This document shows, in pieces, positions 1 through 7,381 of a DNA stretch of 28,456 nt. Origin of the DNA: an uncultured Bacilli bacterium (GTDB lineage Bacteria > Bacillota_I > Bacilli_A > RF39 > UBA660); assembly GCA_934177995.1 (NCBI GenBank), contig CAKPPW010000019.1, positions 1 to 28,456 on the forward strand, written 5' to 3'. The notes under the pieces are model-generated. The model was not told where the DNA came from, searched no databases, and was given only the letters and a program-made list of their open reading frames with translations. Every line of letters begins with the position of its first letter. The stretch's first letter is position 1. Position numbers and translations under genes: made by a program.

Positions 1-1727
1 CAGTTACCACTCTTAGGCATAGGATCAGGCATCTTTAATTTAACGATAAGTGGTATTTTAAAGGCACTACCAAATCCAAGACAAGTACCAGATTGTAGAG
101 TCTTTTGTTTTTCAACAACATCATCAGAGATATTTGGTACCATTTTTCTAATATAGTCAACATCAACTGGGTGATTCATCTTAAAGATTAAGAAGTTAGA
201 ACATTGAGAAATAACCGTATCAGATAATTCTACTGGTCTTTGGGAAATAAGTCCTAGAATCAACCCATATTTTCTACCTTCCTTAGCAATACGTTCAAAT
301 ATATTATATCCAATTAAGAATCTATCAGTATCGTTTTGAATATATCTATGAGCTTCTTCAACTAGAATATGGAAGGGAATACTTGCTCTATTCTTTAATC
401 CTTTAGTAAATTCAAATAAAAGTCTTGAATATACTTTAGTTATTACTTTTGCAAAATCATCATCAACATCATCTAAATTAATATTAATAATTTGATATTT
501 TGTTCCATTAGAAATGATTAGATTAGATAAATAAGTTTCTAAAGTTTCATATTTACCAGTAGGACTAGAGAAATATTTAGCATTATTAGAAGTTATTAAA
601 GAGTGAAGTCTAACTCTAAGAGTTACTGAATCACCATATGTTTTTTCATTACGAAGCCATCCTTCACTAATTAAGGTAAAGTTTAAGGCCTTCTCTAAAT
701 CTTCTAGTGTATAATAACACTCTTTAGGAGGCTCATAATCATCAAACTCATCATGAATAAAACTTGATACATATTCAGTTAATAAAACACTTTCAGAGAA
801 CTGTCCATGTGAATCAATTAAGAAACACTCTCTAAATTTTCTAACATAACCAATACCTTGTACAGGTGCTTCTAAATTAAATTCAGGAGTTGAACAACTA
901 GCAAGAATTGAAAATACTTCATTTCTCTTATGAGGAGAAGTTTCATTACTATATAATATAGTCATTATAGCTTTAGCAATCAAATGATTTTTATATCTAT
1001 CAGCATCACTACTTTGAGCAAAGATTCTAGCTAGTTTTAACATTCTTTCAATGATTGGTAATTGTGAGTGATTTGAAGCTTGCAAAAGTAAAGCTATATC
1101 AGTTTCGTTAAGTAAGAATATTGGAAGTCTTAATGGTTCTCCTATTCCATCAGTTTCATTAGTAGTAATAAATCTATAATGATAATTACTATCTATTCTA
1201 TTTAGGTCTTTAAAAGCATTATAATATTCTCCAGAGGCATCAAAGATTAAGATATTAGATTTATAAGGAAATAATCTCTTATCCATAAACATATTTTGCA
1301 TAATTCTAGAAATACCGCAACTCTTACCACTACCACTATTACCAAATATAGCAAAGTGATTACTAAAGAAGTTATTAACATCTAAGTATACTGGATGATC
1401 ATTATAAAATGGACTAACTCCGAGTAACATATATCCTGCTTCATCACTACCAACTATCATTGGTATTTCACTTTGTTCAATTACTCTAATACTAGCATCA
1501 ATTTTTGGCTTTCTTAAAACACCACCTATTAGTTTACCATTTACTATCTCACCTAAAAAGCGTACCTTTACAATATCATCTTGTAAATCATCAACTTCAG
1601 CTAATATTTTTTTATTTTCATCTTCAATAACAAGGTGTAAATTCATCAAATTCATAGCAAGATGTTCTTTATCTTTTAATTTAATTTGAGCACCTTGATC
1701 ACCTATATAAATAATTCTATCAAACAT
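1..1727 (-). CDS. HerA/DUF87-type ATP-binding protein (3' end outside window)
   Basis: The reverse strand is open from an ATG at 1727 to the left edge: 575 residues with no stop, so the C-terminus is missing. The predicted protein has an N-terminal beta-rich part, a Walker A motif GNSGSGKS at about residue 129, and a Walker B-like strand FHILVEEAHRYI at about residue 455. It then reads GLISQRP and CSNFLIFKMNH, the arrangement of HerA/DUF87 ATPases of the FtsK-HerA superfamily. Family knowledge: such hexameric motors translocate DNA, usually with a nuclease partner, or act in defence or segregation. The partner is not visible, so the role is unassigned. AGGAG lies 12 bases upstream of the ATG, a rather long spacing; an in-frame TTG four codons earlier sits directly on the AGGAG and is unlikely. 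The preceding surface-protein gene is on the same strand, but a promoter lies between them. Confidence 0.85.
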   Translation of the reverse strand, partial: MFDRIIYIGDQGAQIKLKDKEHLAMNLMNLHLVIEDENKKILAEVDDLQDDIVKVRFLGEIVNGKLIGGVLRKPKIDASIRVIEQSEIPMIVGSDEAGYMLLGVSPFYNDHPVYLDVNNFFSNHFAIFGNSGSGKSCGISRIMQNMFMDKRLFPYKSNILIFDASGEYYNAFKDLNRIDSNYHYRFITTNETDGIGEPLRLPIFLLNETDIALLLQASNHSQLPIIERMLKLARIFAQSSDADRYKNHLIAKAIMTILYSNETSPHKRNEVFSILASCSTPEFNLEAPVQGIGYVRKFRECFLIDSHGQFSESVLLTEYVSSFIHDEFDDYEPPKECYYTLEDLEKALNFTLISEGWLRNEKTYGDSVTLRVRLHSLITSNNAKYFSSPTGKYETLETYLSNLIISNGTKYQIININLDDVDDDFAKVITKVYSRLLFEFTKGLKNRASIPFHILVEEAHRYIQNDTDRFLIGYNIFERIAKEGRKYGLILGLISQRPVELSDTVISQCSNFLIFKMNHPVDVDYIRKMVPNISDDVVEKQKTLQSGTCLGFGSAFKIPLIVKLKMPDPMPKSGN

Positions 1728-1755
1728 ATAATAAGCCAACTCCTATCTTGTAATA

Positions 1756-1783
1756 ATTGTATCACAAAAATATTTAAATACAA
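1756..1783 (-). promoter_or_regulatory. Putative sigma-A promoter of the HerA-like gene
   Basis: On the reverse strand TTGTAT (1778-1783) is followed after 16 bases by TACAAT (1756-1761), with a TGn extended -10 element immediately upstream. This would give a 5' leader of about 22 nt before the ATG at 1727. The call rests on sequence only. Confidence 0.45.
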
Positions 1784-1792
1784 AGAAAAAGA

Positions 1793-1806
1793 GAAAAATA
1801 TTTTTC
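1793..1806 (-). terminator. Weak terminator-like palindrome after the surface-protein gene
   Basis: A perfect 14-bp AT-rich palindrome (GAAAAATATTTTTC) follows the stop codon of the BspA-type gene. On the reverse strand it is followed by a T-rich run. Its GC content is very low, so efficiency is doubtful. Confidence 0.3.
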
Positions 1807-1811
1807 CCTTA

Positions 1812-4100
1812 TTAAGCAATAGTAACAGTCCCCTTACCACCCAACTTATCTTCTAACCAACTCTTAGTAGTTGCATCTTTAGTTATTATGTTTATAGTAG
1901 ATGAAGTATTAGCAAACATATCACTATAACTAGTTACTTTATCAAAAGTGGCTTTTCTAAAATCTAGATTTGTTAATCTGCTACATGAAGAAAACATCCT
2001 ATCCATATTTGTTACTTTTGAAGTATCAAAGTTACTTACATCTAGATTTGTTAAACCGTCACATGAAGAAAACATATAACTCATATCTGTTACGTTTGAA
2101 GTATCAAAGTTACTTACGTCTAGACTTGTTAAACTGTTGCAATTATAAAACAACATATTCATGTTTGTCACTCTTGATGTATCAAAGTTACTTACATCTA
2201 GACTTGTTAATCTTGTACAAAAATAAAACATACTACTCATGTTTGTCACGTTTGATGTATTAAACTTACTTACATCTAAGCTTGTTAAATTGTTACAGTA
2301 AGAAAACATATTACTCATATTTATTACATTTGATGTATTAAAGGTACTTAAATCTAGGTCTGTTAAGTTACATGAAGAAAACATATAACTCATACTTAGC
2401 ACATTTAACGTATTAAACTTACTTACATCTAGACTTGTTAAACTTCTACATCCTTGAAACATAGCACCCATATCTGTTACGTTTGAAGTATCAAAGTTAC
2501 TTACGTCTAGACTTGTTAAACTGCTACACCAGGAAAACATTGAACTCATATCTGTTACTTTTGAAGTATCAAAGTTACTTACATCTAGATTTGTTAAACC
2601 GTCACATGAAGAAAACATATAACTCATATCTGTTACGTTTGAAGTATCAAAGTTACTTACGTCTAGACTTGTTAAACTGTTGCAATTATAAAACAACATA
2701 TTCATGTTTGTCACTCTTGATGTATCAAAGTTACTTACATCTAGACTTGTTAATCTTGTACAAAAATAAAACATACTACTCATGTTTGTCACGTTTGATG
2801 TATTAAACTTACTTACATCTAAGCTTGTTAAATTGTTACAGTAAGAAAACATATTACTCATATTTATTACATTTGATGTATTAAAGGTACTTAAATCTAG
2901 GTCTGTTAAGTTACATGAAGAAAACATATAACTCATACTTAGCACATTTAACGTATTAAACTTACTTACATCTAGACTTGTTAAACTTCTACATCCTTGA
3001 AACATAGCACCCATATCTGTTACGTTTGAAGTATCAAAGTTACTTACGTCTAGACTTGTTAAACTGCTACACCAGGAAAACATTGAACTCATATCTGTTA
3101 CTTTTGATGTGTCAAAATTACTTACATCTAGGCTTGTTAATTTGCTACAATTAGAAAACATATCATCCATATTTGTTACTTTTGATGTATCAAACTTACT
3201 TACATCTAGACTTGTTAACTTACTACATGAATAAACCATTTGGCTCATGCTTGTCACGTTTGACGTGTCTAACAAATTTAAGTTTTTTATCTCGGTTAAT
3301 CTGCTAAAATTACGAAACAAATAATTACTATTATAATTAGCTATTACTCCACCATCACCTTGTATATACAAAGTATTAGTTGTTGTATCATCTGTATTTG
3401 GTACTAGTCTTGCCATTACAGTTTTATTTTTAGCAGATGATATATCCCAAGATAAATTTTCTCCATCTATTTTGCTAATTTTATCTTGAAATACTATCTT
3501 TGTTACTGTACCTTGATTCTTATTCCAAAGAGTATTATTGGCATTATTGGTAGCTATCATTTTAGTATTTTGACTGCCTACTATATTTAGTTTAGCTTTA
3601 AATACTTTATTTTCTTCTGATTGTGGTATATCATTTGCAAACCATAATCTCATTTTATAATTAATTGTTTGATTCTTTTTAATTATTCCTTTATCTATAG
3701 CTTGGTCTCCTTCTAAGGCTTTAGCAGGTAAAACACTACTATCTTTTTCTAGATTATAATGAACATAACTTTGTCCTACTCTTATATCACCATCATCTAA
3801 TGGTTGATCTTCTAGATAGATAGTATATGCTGAATCTATTACACCATTGTTTTTAAGAGCGAAGGTAAAATAATTATCTTGTTTTATACCTTCACTATCA
3901 TACATAGGAGTTCCATCTTCTACTGTTATAGCATTACCTGATGTTTCATCTAAGATTAATGATAGACTTCCTACTTTTAACACATTTGTCTTAGCTCCAA
4001 AGAAACTAGTCTTTAAAAAGGCATAACTCATACCTACTGCTATTAAAATAAGACAAAGTAATATTACTGATAAAATTATACTTTCTTTCTTCTTACTCAT
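1812..4100 (-). CDS. BspA/DUF285-repeat surface protein with CalY/TasA-like N-terminal region
   Basis: This is a 762-aa secreted or surface protein. The ATG at 4100 (MSKKKES) is chosen because GGAGG lies just upstream; an ATG 12 codons earlier has no such site. Residues about 8-28 form one hydrophobic segment ending in YAF. The following part (KVGSLSLILDETS, FALKNNGVIDSAYTIYLED) resembles the CalY/camelysin/TasA beta-sandwich type. About residues 275-740 hold some 17 repeats of 25-26 residues with the consensus FDTSxVTxMSxMFxxCxxLTSLDVSN, the DUF285/BspA leucine-rich type known for adhesion and surface variation. Seven repeats (181 aa) occur twice with identical DNA. I see no LPXTG sorting signal, so attachment is probably through the N-terminal segment. 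Its promoter contains a G8 tract, which suggests on/off expression. Confidence 0.88.
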   Translation of the reverse strand: MSKKKESIILSVILLCLILIAVGMSYAFLKTSFFGAKTNVLKVGSLSLILDETSGNAITVEDGTPMYDSEGIKQDNYFTFALKNNGVIDSAYTIYLEDQPLDDGDIRVGQSYVHYNLEKDSSVLPAKALEGDQAIDKGIIKKNQTINYKMRLWFANDIPQSEENKVFKAKLNIVGSQNTKMIATNNANNTLWNKNQGTVTKIVFQDKISKIDGENLSWDISSAKNKTVMARLVPNTDDTTTNTLYIQGDGGVIANYNSNYLFRNFSRLTEIKNLNLLDTSNVTSMSQMVYSCSKLTSLDVSKFDTSKVTNMDDMFSNCSKLTSLDVSNFDTSKVTDMSSMFSWCSSLTSLDVSNFDTSNVTDMGAMFQGCRSLTSLDVSKFNTLNVLSMSYMFSSCNLTDLDLSTFNTSNVINMSNMFSYCNNLTSLDVSKFNTSNVTNMSSMFYFCTRLTSLDVSNFDTSRVTNMNMLFYNCNSLTSLDVSNFDTSNVTDMSYMFSSCDGLTNLDVSNFDTSKVTDMSSMFSWCSSLTSLDVSNFDTSNVTDMGAMFQGCRSLTSLDVSKFNTLNVLSMSYMFSSCNLTDLDLSTFNTSNVINMSNMFSYCNNLTSLDVSKFNTSNVTNMSSMFYFCTRLTSLDVSNFDTSRVTNMNMLFYNCNSLTSLDVSNFDTSNVTDMSYMFSSCDGLTNLDVSNFDTSKVTNMDRMFSSCSRLTNLDFRKATFDKVTSYSDMFANTSSTINIITKDATTKSWLEDKLGGKGTVTIA
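2010..3107. repeat. Perfect 543-bp tandem duplication inside the BspA-type gene
   Basis: Sequence from 2010 repeats with an offset of 543 bases from 2553. I compared the two copies line by line and saw no difference until 2565/3108, about 555 identical bases. The unit is a multiple of three and encodes seven DUF285 repeats (181 residues), so the frame is kept. The flanking repeats of the same protein are only similar, so the duplication is recent or is being homogenised. Confidence 0.93.
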
Positions 4101-4122
4101 TTTTTCTTCCTCCAGCAAAAAA

Positions 4123-4144
4123 CAGAATAAACCCATTTATTCTG
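4123..4144 (-). promoter_or_regulatory. Hairpin in the 5' leader of the BspA-type gene
   Basis: Arms CAGAATAAA (4123-4131) and TTTATTCTG (4136-4144) are perfect 9-bp complements around a 4-base loop. The hairpin lies between the predicted transcription start and the GGAGG of the surface-protein gene. There is no T-run, so an mRNA-stabilising stem, translational control element or operator is more likely than a terminator. Confidence 0.5.
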
Positions 4145-4175
4145 CTATTAATCCATGATAAAAGAAAGTAGTCAT

Positions 4176-4202
4176 ATTATAAAAATACCCCCCCCATGTT
4201 AA
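4176..4202 (-). promoter_or_regulatory. Putative phase-variable promoter with a G8 tract in the -35/-10 spacer
   Basis: On the reverse strand TTAACA (4197-4202) and a perfect TATAAT (4176-4181) are separated by 15 bases, eight of which are an uninterrupted G run (plus-strand C8 at 4188-4195). The spacer is two bases short of the 17-bp optimum, so gaining one or two G residues should strengthen the promoter. The predicted leader to the ATG at 4100 is about 70 nt. Spacer-length switching of this kind is established for Neisseria porA; its operation here is inferred. Confidence 0.6.
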
Positions 4203-4213
4203 CTAATTGTAAA

Positions 4214-4235
4214 CTTGACACATTACTTGACATTA
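4214..4235. repeat. Direct repeat CTTGACA(c)ATTA upstream of the surface-protein promoter
   Basis: CTTGACACATTA (4214-4225) is followed immediately by CTTGACATTA (4226-4235), a 12-base period. The pair is centred about 25 bases upstream of the -35 element of the reverse-strand promoter. That position suits a dimeric activator such as a response regulator. No matching plus-strand gene exists, so I do not read TTGACA here as a -35 box. Confidence 0.4.
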
Positions 4236-4278
4236 ACATAGTTAGGCACCTACTTTCCTTATCTTTGATACCTAAATT

Positions 4279-4737
4279 TTAACATACATTTGGTTGATTA
4301 TCAACACACATTTTGCATTTAGCATCATGCATAAAACTAGATACTTTTTTCTCTATTTCTGGTAAAGCTCTCTTATCAATATTACTTAATACAATAAATT
4401 CATGTAACATATCAATTTCTACTTTTCCAAAGATAACACCACTTTTAACTTTTAAATCACTAAACATATCTGGTGTAATACTATCAAAGAAATAACCAAA
4501 TACTACCCTATCTCTTCCTATAACTAATCTCTTATTAGTAAGAACAATAACACCTGTTCCTAAAATATTAAATGGATTATCATTTTTCTGAGCATAAAAA
4601 GCATAGATTATTTCTTCATCATCATAAAGATGCTTTAAGACTATTTTGCTATTCTTTTCAAGTCTCCACCCAATAGTCATTGGATACTTTGATCTAAATT
4701 CACTAAGTAAGTTTTTTAGCTTTTCTTCATTATTCAT
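4279..4737 (-). CDS. Small protein with a bacterial PH-like (YokE-type) domain
   Basis: This is a 152-aa protein with no signal peptide. The central part (about residues 55-135) has a beta-strand pattern containing GTGVIVLTNKRLVIG and FFDSITPDMFSDLKVKSG and ends in an amphipathic helix. This resembles the bacterial PH-like domains of the YokE/bPH_3 type. The C-terminal tail holds three cysteines (CKMC and a final C). The gene lies 10 bases downstream of the membrane thioredoxin-like gene on the same strand, so the two are probably co-transcribed. The function of such stand-alone PH-like proteins is unknown. The domain match is from motif appearance only. Confidence 0.7.
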   Translation of the reverse strand: MNNEEKLKNLLSEFRSKYPMTIGWRLEKNSKIVLKHLYDDEEIIYAFYAQKNDNPFNILGTGVIVLTNKRLVIGRDRVVFGYFFDSITPDMFSDLKVKSGVIFGKVEIDMLHEFIVLSNIDKRALPEIEKKVSSFMHDAKCKMCVDNQPNVC

Positions 4738-4747
4738 TAAATCACCA

Positions 4748-5299
4748 TTAATCTTTTATAAAATCATATTTTTTAAAGAATGAAACTATATCTTCTTTAG
4801 AAGTTAATCCTTCAATCTTATCTACAATTTTATTTTTCTGAACAACTAGAATTAATGGAGTACCATATCCTTCACTGAAATAATCGTCAGATTTAATTAA
4901 CTTACTATTACCTTCATCATCAAGTTCATCAGTATTTAAATAGTTAACTGTAATATTTGTTTCATATACAATATTTTTCATAATTGGATCTTCTTGTTGA
5001 CAATAATGACAAGTTGGTCTTGAAATATAGATAATTGACTTATCACTACCTTTCTTAAGTGATAAATATTTATCAATATCAATACTAGTTAATTCAGCTT
5101 GTTTATCTTCACTGATTTCAGCATCATTATCACTATCAGTTGCTGTATCTTTTTGATCATTAGTAGTTGTGGTTGTCTTACTAGATGTATTTTTATTAGA
5201 TTTAATCTCTGATGCAAAGTAACTTCCTCCAAATACAATAACTAATAATAAAATTATAATAGTAGCAGTTTTTATTTGTTCTTTTTTCTTATTATCCAT
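4748..5299 (-). CDS. Membrane-anchored thioredoxin-fold protein (CHYC active site)
   Basis: This 183-aa protein has an N-terminal membrane segment at about residues 10-30 and a Ser/Thr/Asp-rich linker to about residue 70. A thioredoxin-like domain follows: a strand then PTCHYCQQEDP with the CxxC motif CHYC near residue 97, and YGTPLILVV near residue 146 supplying the cis-proline. It should face outward and act as an extracytoplasmic thiol reductase, oxidase or bacteriocin-accessory-type thioredoxin; which of these cannot be told from sequence. AGGAG lies just upstream of the ATG at 5299 and a good promoter lies further upstream. It is probably co-transcribed with the PH-like gene. Confidence 0.83.
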   Translation of the reverse strand: MDNKKKEQIKTATIIILLLVIVFGGSYFASEIKSNKNTSSKTTTTTNDQKDTATDSDNDAEISEDKQAELTSIDIDKYLSLKKGSDKSIIYISRPTCHYCQQEDPIMKNIVYETNITVNYLNTDELDDEGNSKLIKSDDYFSEGYGTPLILVVQKNKIVDKIEGLTSKEDIVSFFKKYDFIKD

Positions 5300-5322
5300 C
5301 TTTAATTCTCCTCTCTAGCAAG

Positions 5323-5352
5323 ATTATAACATATTTTATTTTATTTTGTCGA
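5323..5352 (-). promoter_or_regulatory. Putative promoter of the thioredoxin-like operon
   Basis: On the reverse strand TCGACA (5347-5352) and a perfect TATAAT (5323-5328) are separated by 18 bases. This is a good sigma-A type match upstream of the ATG at 5299, arranged back to back with the promoter of the dehydratase-like operon. Confidence 0.6.
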
Positions 5353-5355
5353 ATA

Positions 5356-5384
5356 TTGACTGTAAATTTTCATCGTTTTATCAC
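5356..5384 (+). promoter_or_regulatory. Putative promoter of the dehydratase-like operon
   Basis: TTGACT (5356-5361), a 17-base spacer and TATCAC (5379-5384) precede the ATG at 5413, whose ribosome binding site is AAGGAAAGGAAGG. The -35 match is good and the -10 match moderate. Confidence 0.5.
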
Positions 5385-5412
5385 ATAAGGTTATAAGGAA
5401 AGGAAGGCTCTT

Positions 5413-6318
5413 ATGGATAAAGTTGGAATACCTAGAGGTTTTTTATACTACCGCTATGGTGTATTATGGAAAAGTTTTTTTGATGTATTAGAAATACCTT
5501 ATATAGTCAGTGATAATACTACTTACAAGACATTAGAAAGAGGAAAAAACATTGCTTTAGATGAAGCCTGTTTATCCATGAAAATATTCTTAGGACAAAT
5601 AGATGAGATTAAAGACAAGTGTGATACTATCTTTATTCCAAGAATCTACTCTTTAAAGAAGAATGAACAAGTATGTACTAATTTTAATGCTTTGTATGAT
5701 TTAGTAAGAGTATTATTTAATAAGAAGATACTAAACTATAATGTTGATGTAGAACACCATAATAGTGAGAAGAAAGCTTTTATTTTATTAGGAAAAGAAC
5801 TTGGCTTTAGTTATTTTGAATCTAATAATGCTTACTTAATTGCTAAAGAAAAGGAAAAATTATATCTTGATAAGCTTAAAAAAAGTGGACTAGAGAAACT
5901 TAGGTCTAAGAAGAAAAAGGTTCTTTTATTAGGGCACAGTTATAACTTATTAGATTCTCTAATCGGTGGTAGTGTTACTAAATATTTAAAAGAAAATGAT
6001 ATAGAAATAATTTATAGTCACGAAATAGATAGAAATATAATTGAAGATGAATGTAAAAGAATTTCTAAGACTGTTCACTGGACAATGAATAAAGAATTAT
6101 TAGGAGCTTTCTCTTATTATAAAGATAAGGTTGATGGAGTTATTTTAATATCAGCTTTTCCTTGTGGACCTGACTCTTTAACTAATGAAATGATTATAAG
6201 AAAGAAAGGTAATAGTAAAGTACTCTTACTTACTTTTGAAGAGATTAACAGTGATATTGCTATTATTACTAGATTAGAAAGCTTTATAGATATGTTGAAA
6301 GGAGGTATTCATCTTTGA
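5413..6318 (+). CDS. 2-hydroxyacyl-CoA dehydratase-like (HgdB/DUF2229-type) protein, first component
   Basis: The 301-aa cytoplasmic protein starts VGIPRGFLYYRYGVLWKSFF and carries C53 in DEACLSMKIFLGQ, C70 in CDTIFIPR, C88, and C251 in SAFPCGPDS. This is the layout of DUF2229/HgdB-fold proteins, whose cysteines hold an Fe-S cluster. In the known families an ATP-driven activase injects electrons into this partner. In many Firmicutes the activase and DUF2229 parts form one very large polypeptide; here three adjacent genes carry them. The physiological substrate is unknown. Its TGA stop overlaps the TTG start of the next gene by two bases, so translation is coupled, and the stop also shows that UGA is not read as tryptophan. 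Confidence 0.82.
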   Translation: MDKVGIPRGFLYYRYGVLWKSFFDVLEIPYIVSDNTTYKTLERGKNIALDEACLSMKIFLGQIDEIKDKCDTIFIPRIYSLKKNEQVCTNFNALYDLVRVLFNKKILNYNVDVEHHNSEKKAFILLGKELGFSYFESNNAYLIAKEKEKLYLDKLKKSGLEKLRSKKKKVLLLGHSYNLLDSLIGGSVTKYLKENDIEIIYSHEIDRNIIEDECKRISKTVHWTMNKELLGAFSYYKDKVDGVILISAFPCGPDSLTNEMIIRKKGNSKVLLLTFEEINSDIAIITRLESFIDMLKGGIHL

Positions 6319-7379
6319 AAAAAGTACTTGCTTTTCCTCAACTAGGTGATTATAAAAATCCGATTGGTAAGTTTTTAAGAAAAGTTACTAACTTAGAAGT
6401 AATTGAGACACCACCTATTACTAGAAAGACTATTGATTTAGGTAGTAAGTATTCACCTGATTCTGTATGTATACCTTTTAAATATAATTTAGGTAACTTT
6501 ATAGAAGCCCTTGATATGGGAGCTAATGTCTTATTACAAGCAGGAGGAGGATGCAGATATAGATATTATGCGGAAGTACAAGAAACTATCTTAAAAGATT
6601 TAGGATACAATTTTGAATTTATCCAAATAATTGGTGGCGATAGTTTAAACTTTAAGGAGGTATTTGCTATCTTCAAGAAGTTAAATCCTACTCTTACTAA
6701 ACGAGAATTTATTCATGAAGGAATATCCGCTCTTTTATATATTAATTATTTAGATAAATTAGATATAGAAATTAGAAAGAGAATTGGTTTTGAGAAAAAT
6801 AAAGGTTCTTTTCTAAGATTAAAGAATAGATTTATTAGTGAATGTAATAATGCTAAAGGTATATTTGCTCTTAGAAAGATATATAAAGATTCTCTAAGAT
6901 ATTTAAAAACTATTCCCATTAATAAACCAAAGAACTGTTTGAAAGTAGGTATTATTGGCGAACTTTATACGGCTATGGAACCTTACTCTAACTATGAACT
7001 AGAAAAGACTTTAGCAAGTTACCACATGGAGATTAAAAGATTTACTAATGTTAGTTACCTACTTTGGCAAAAAAAGTTTTTACTTCCCTTCATGAAGTTT
7101 AGAATTAGAAAGTACTGTAAATATACTTTAGGAGCAGATGGACTTGATAATGTCTATAGAATTAATTATTTAAAAAGACATCACTTTGATGGTGTCATTC
7201 ATACTAAACCAACAGGATGTACTCCAGAAATAGGAGCTATTCCAATTATGATTAAGGAAGCTAAAGATTTAAATATTCCTATTACTTTTTTCTCTTTTGA
7301 TGAACAAAGTGGTCTAGATGGAATAAAGACTAGATTAGAAGCTTTCTATGATTTATTAAATTTTAAGAGGGAGGGATAA
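6315..7379 (+). CDS. 2-hydroxyacyl-CoA dehydratase-like protein, second component
   Basis: This is a 354-aa protein with a TTG start at 6315, supported by AAAGGAGG nine bases upstream and by the overlap with the previous stop. It has C52 in SPDSVCIPFKYNLGN and C80 in QAGGGCRYRYYAEVQ. Near the C-terminus it has KPTGCTPEIGAIP and FFSFDEQSGLDGIKTRLEAF. These are hallmarks of the HgdB/C-like fold. The CxPxK...G arrangement parallels LSMKIFLGQ of the upstream gene, so the two proteins are probably diverged paralogous halves forming a heterodimer with one or more Fe-S clusters. Whether they reduce a CoA thioester or a small molecule, as double-cubane proteins do, cannot be decided from sequence. 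Confidence 0.82.
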   Translation: MKKVLAFPQLGDYKNPIGKFLRKVTNLEVIETPPITRKTIDLGSKYSPDSVCIPFKYNLGNFIEALDMGANVLLQAGGGCRYRYYAEVQETILKDLGYNFEFIQIIGGDSLNFKEVFAIFKKLNPTLTKREFIHEGISALLYINYLDKLDIEIRKRIGFEKNKGSFLRLKNRFISECNNAKGIFALRKIYKDSLRYLKTIPINKPKNCLKVGIIGELYTAMEPYSNYELEKTLASYHMEIKRFTNVSYLLWQKKFLLPFMKFRIRKYCKYTLGADGLDNVYRINYLKRHHFDGVIHTKPTGCTPEIGAIPIMIKEAKDLNIPITFFSFDEQSGLDGIKTRLEAFYDLLNFKREG

Positions 7380-7381
7380 TA

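Noticed and set aside
1970..2806. Two plus-strand open frames across the surface-protein gene
   Set aside because: They are mirror frames of the DUF285 repeats, repetitive in the same register, and lack ribosome binding sites.
4217..4232. Plus-strand promoter from the two TTGACA sequences
   Set aside because: No -10 element at suitable spacing and no plus-strand gene downstream.
5413..7379. Mollicute genetic code (UGA as tryptophan), suggested by the extreme AT content
   Set aside because: The gene ending at 6318 uses TGA as stop within a coupled overlap, and tryptophans are encoded by TGG.
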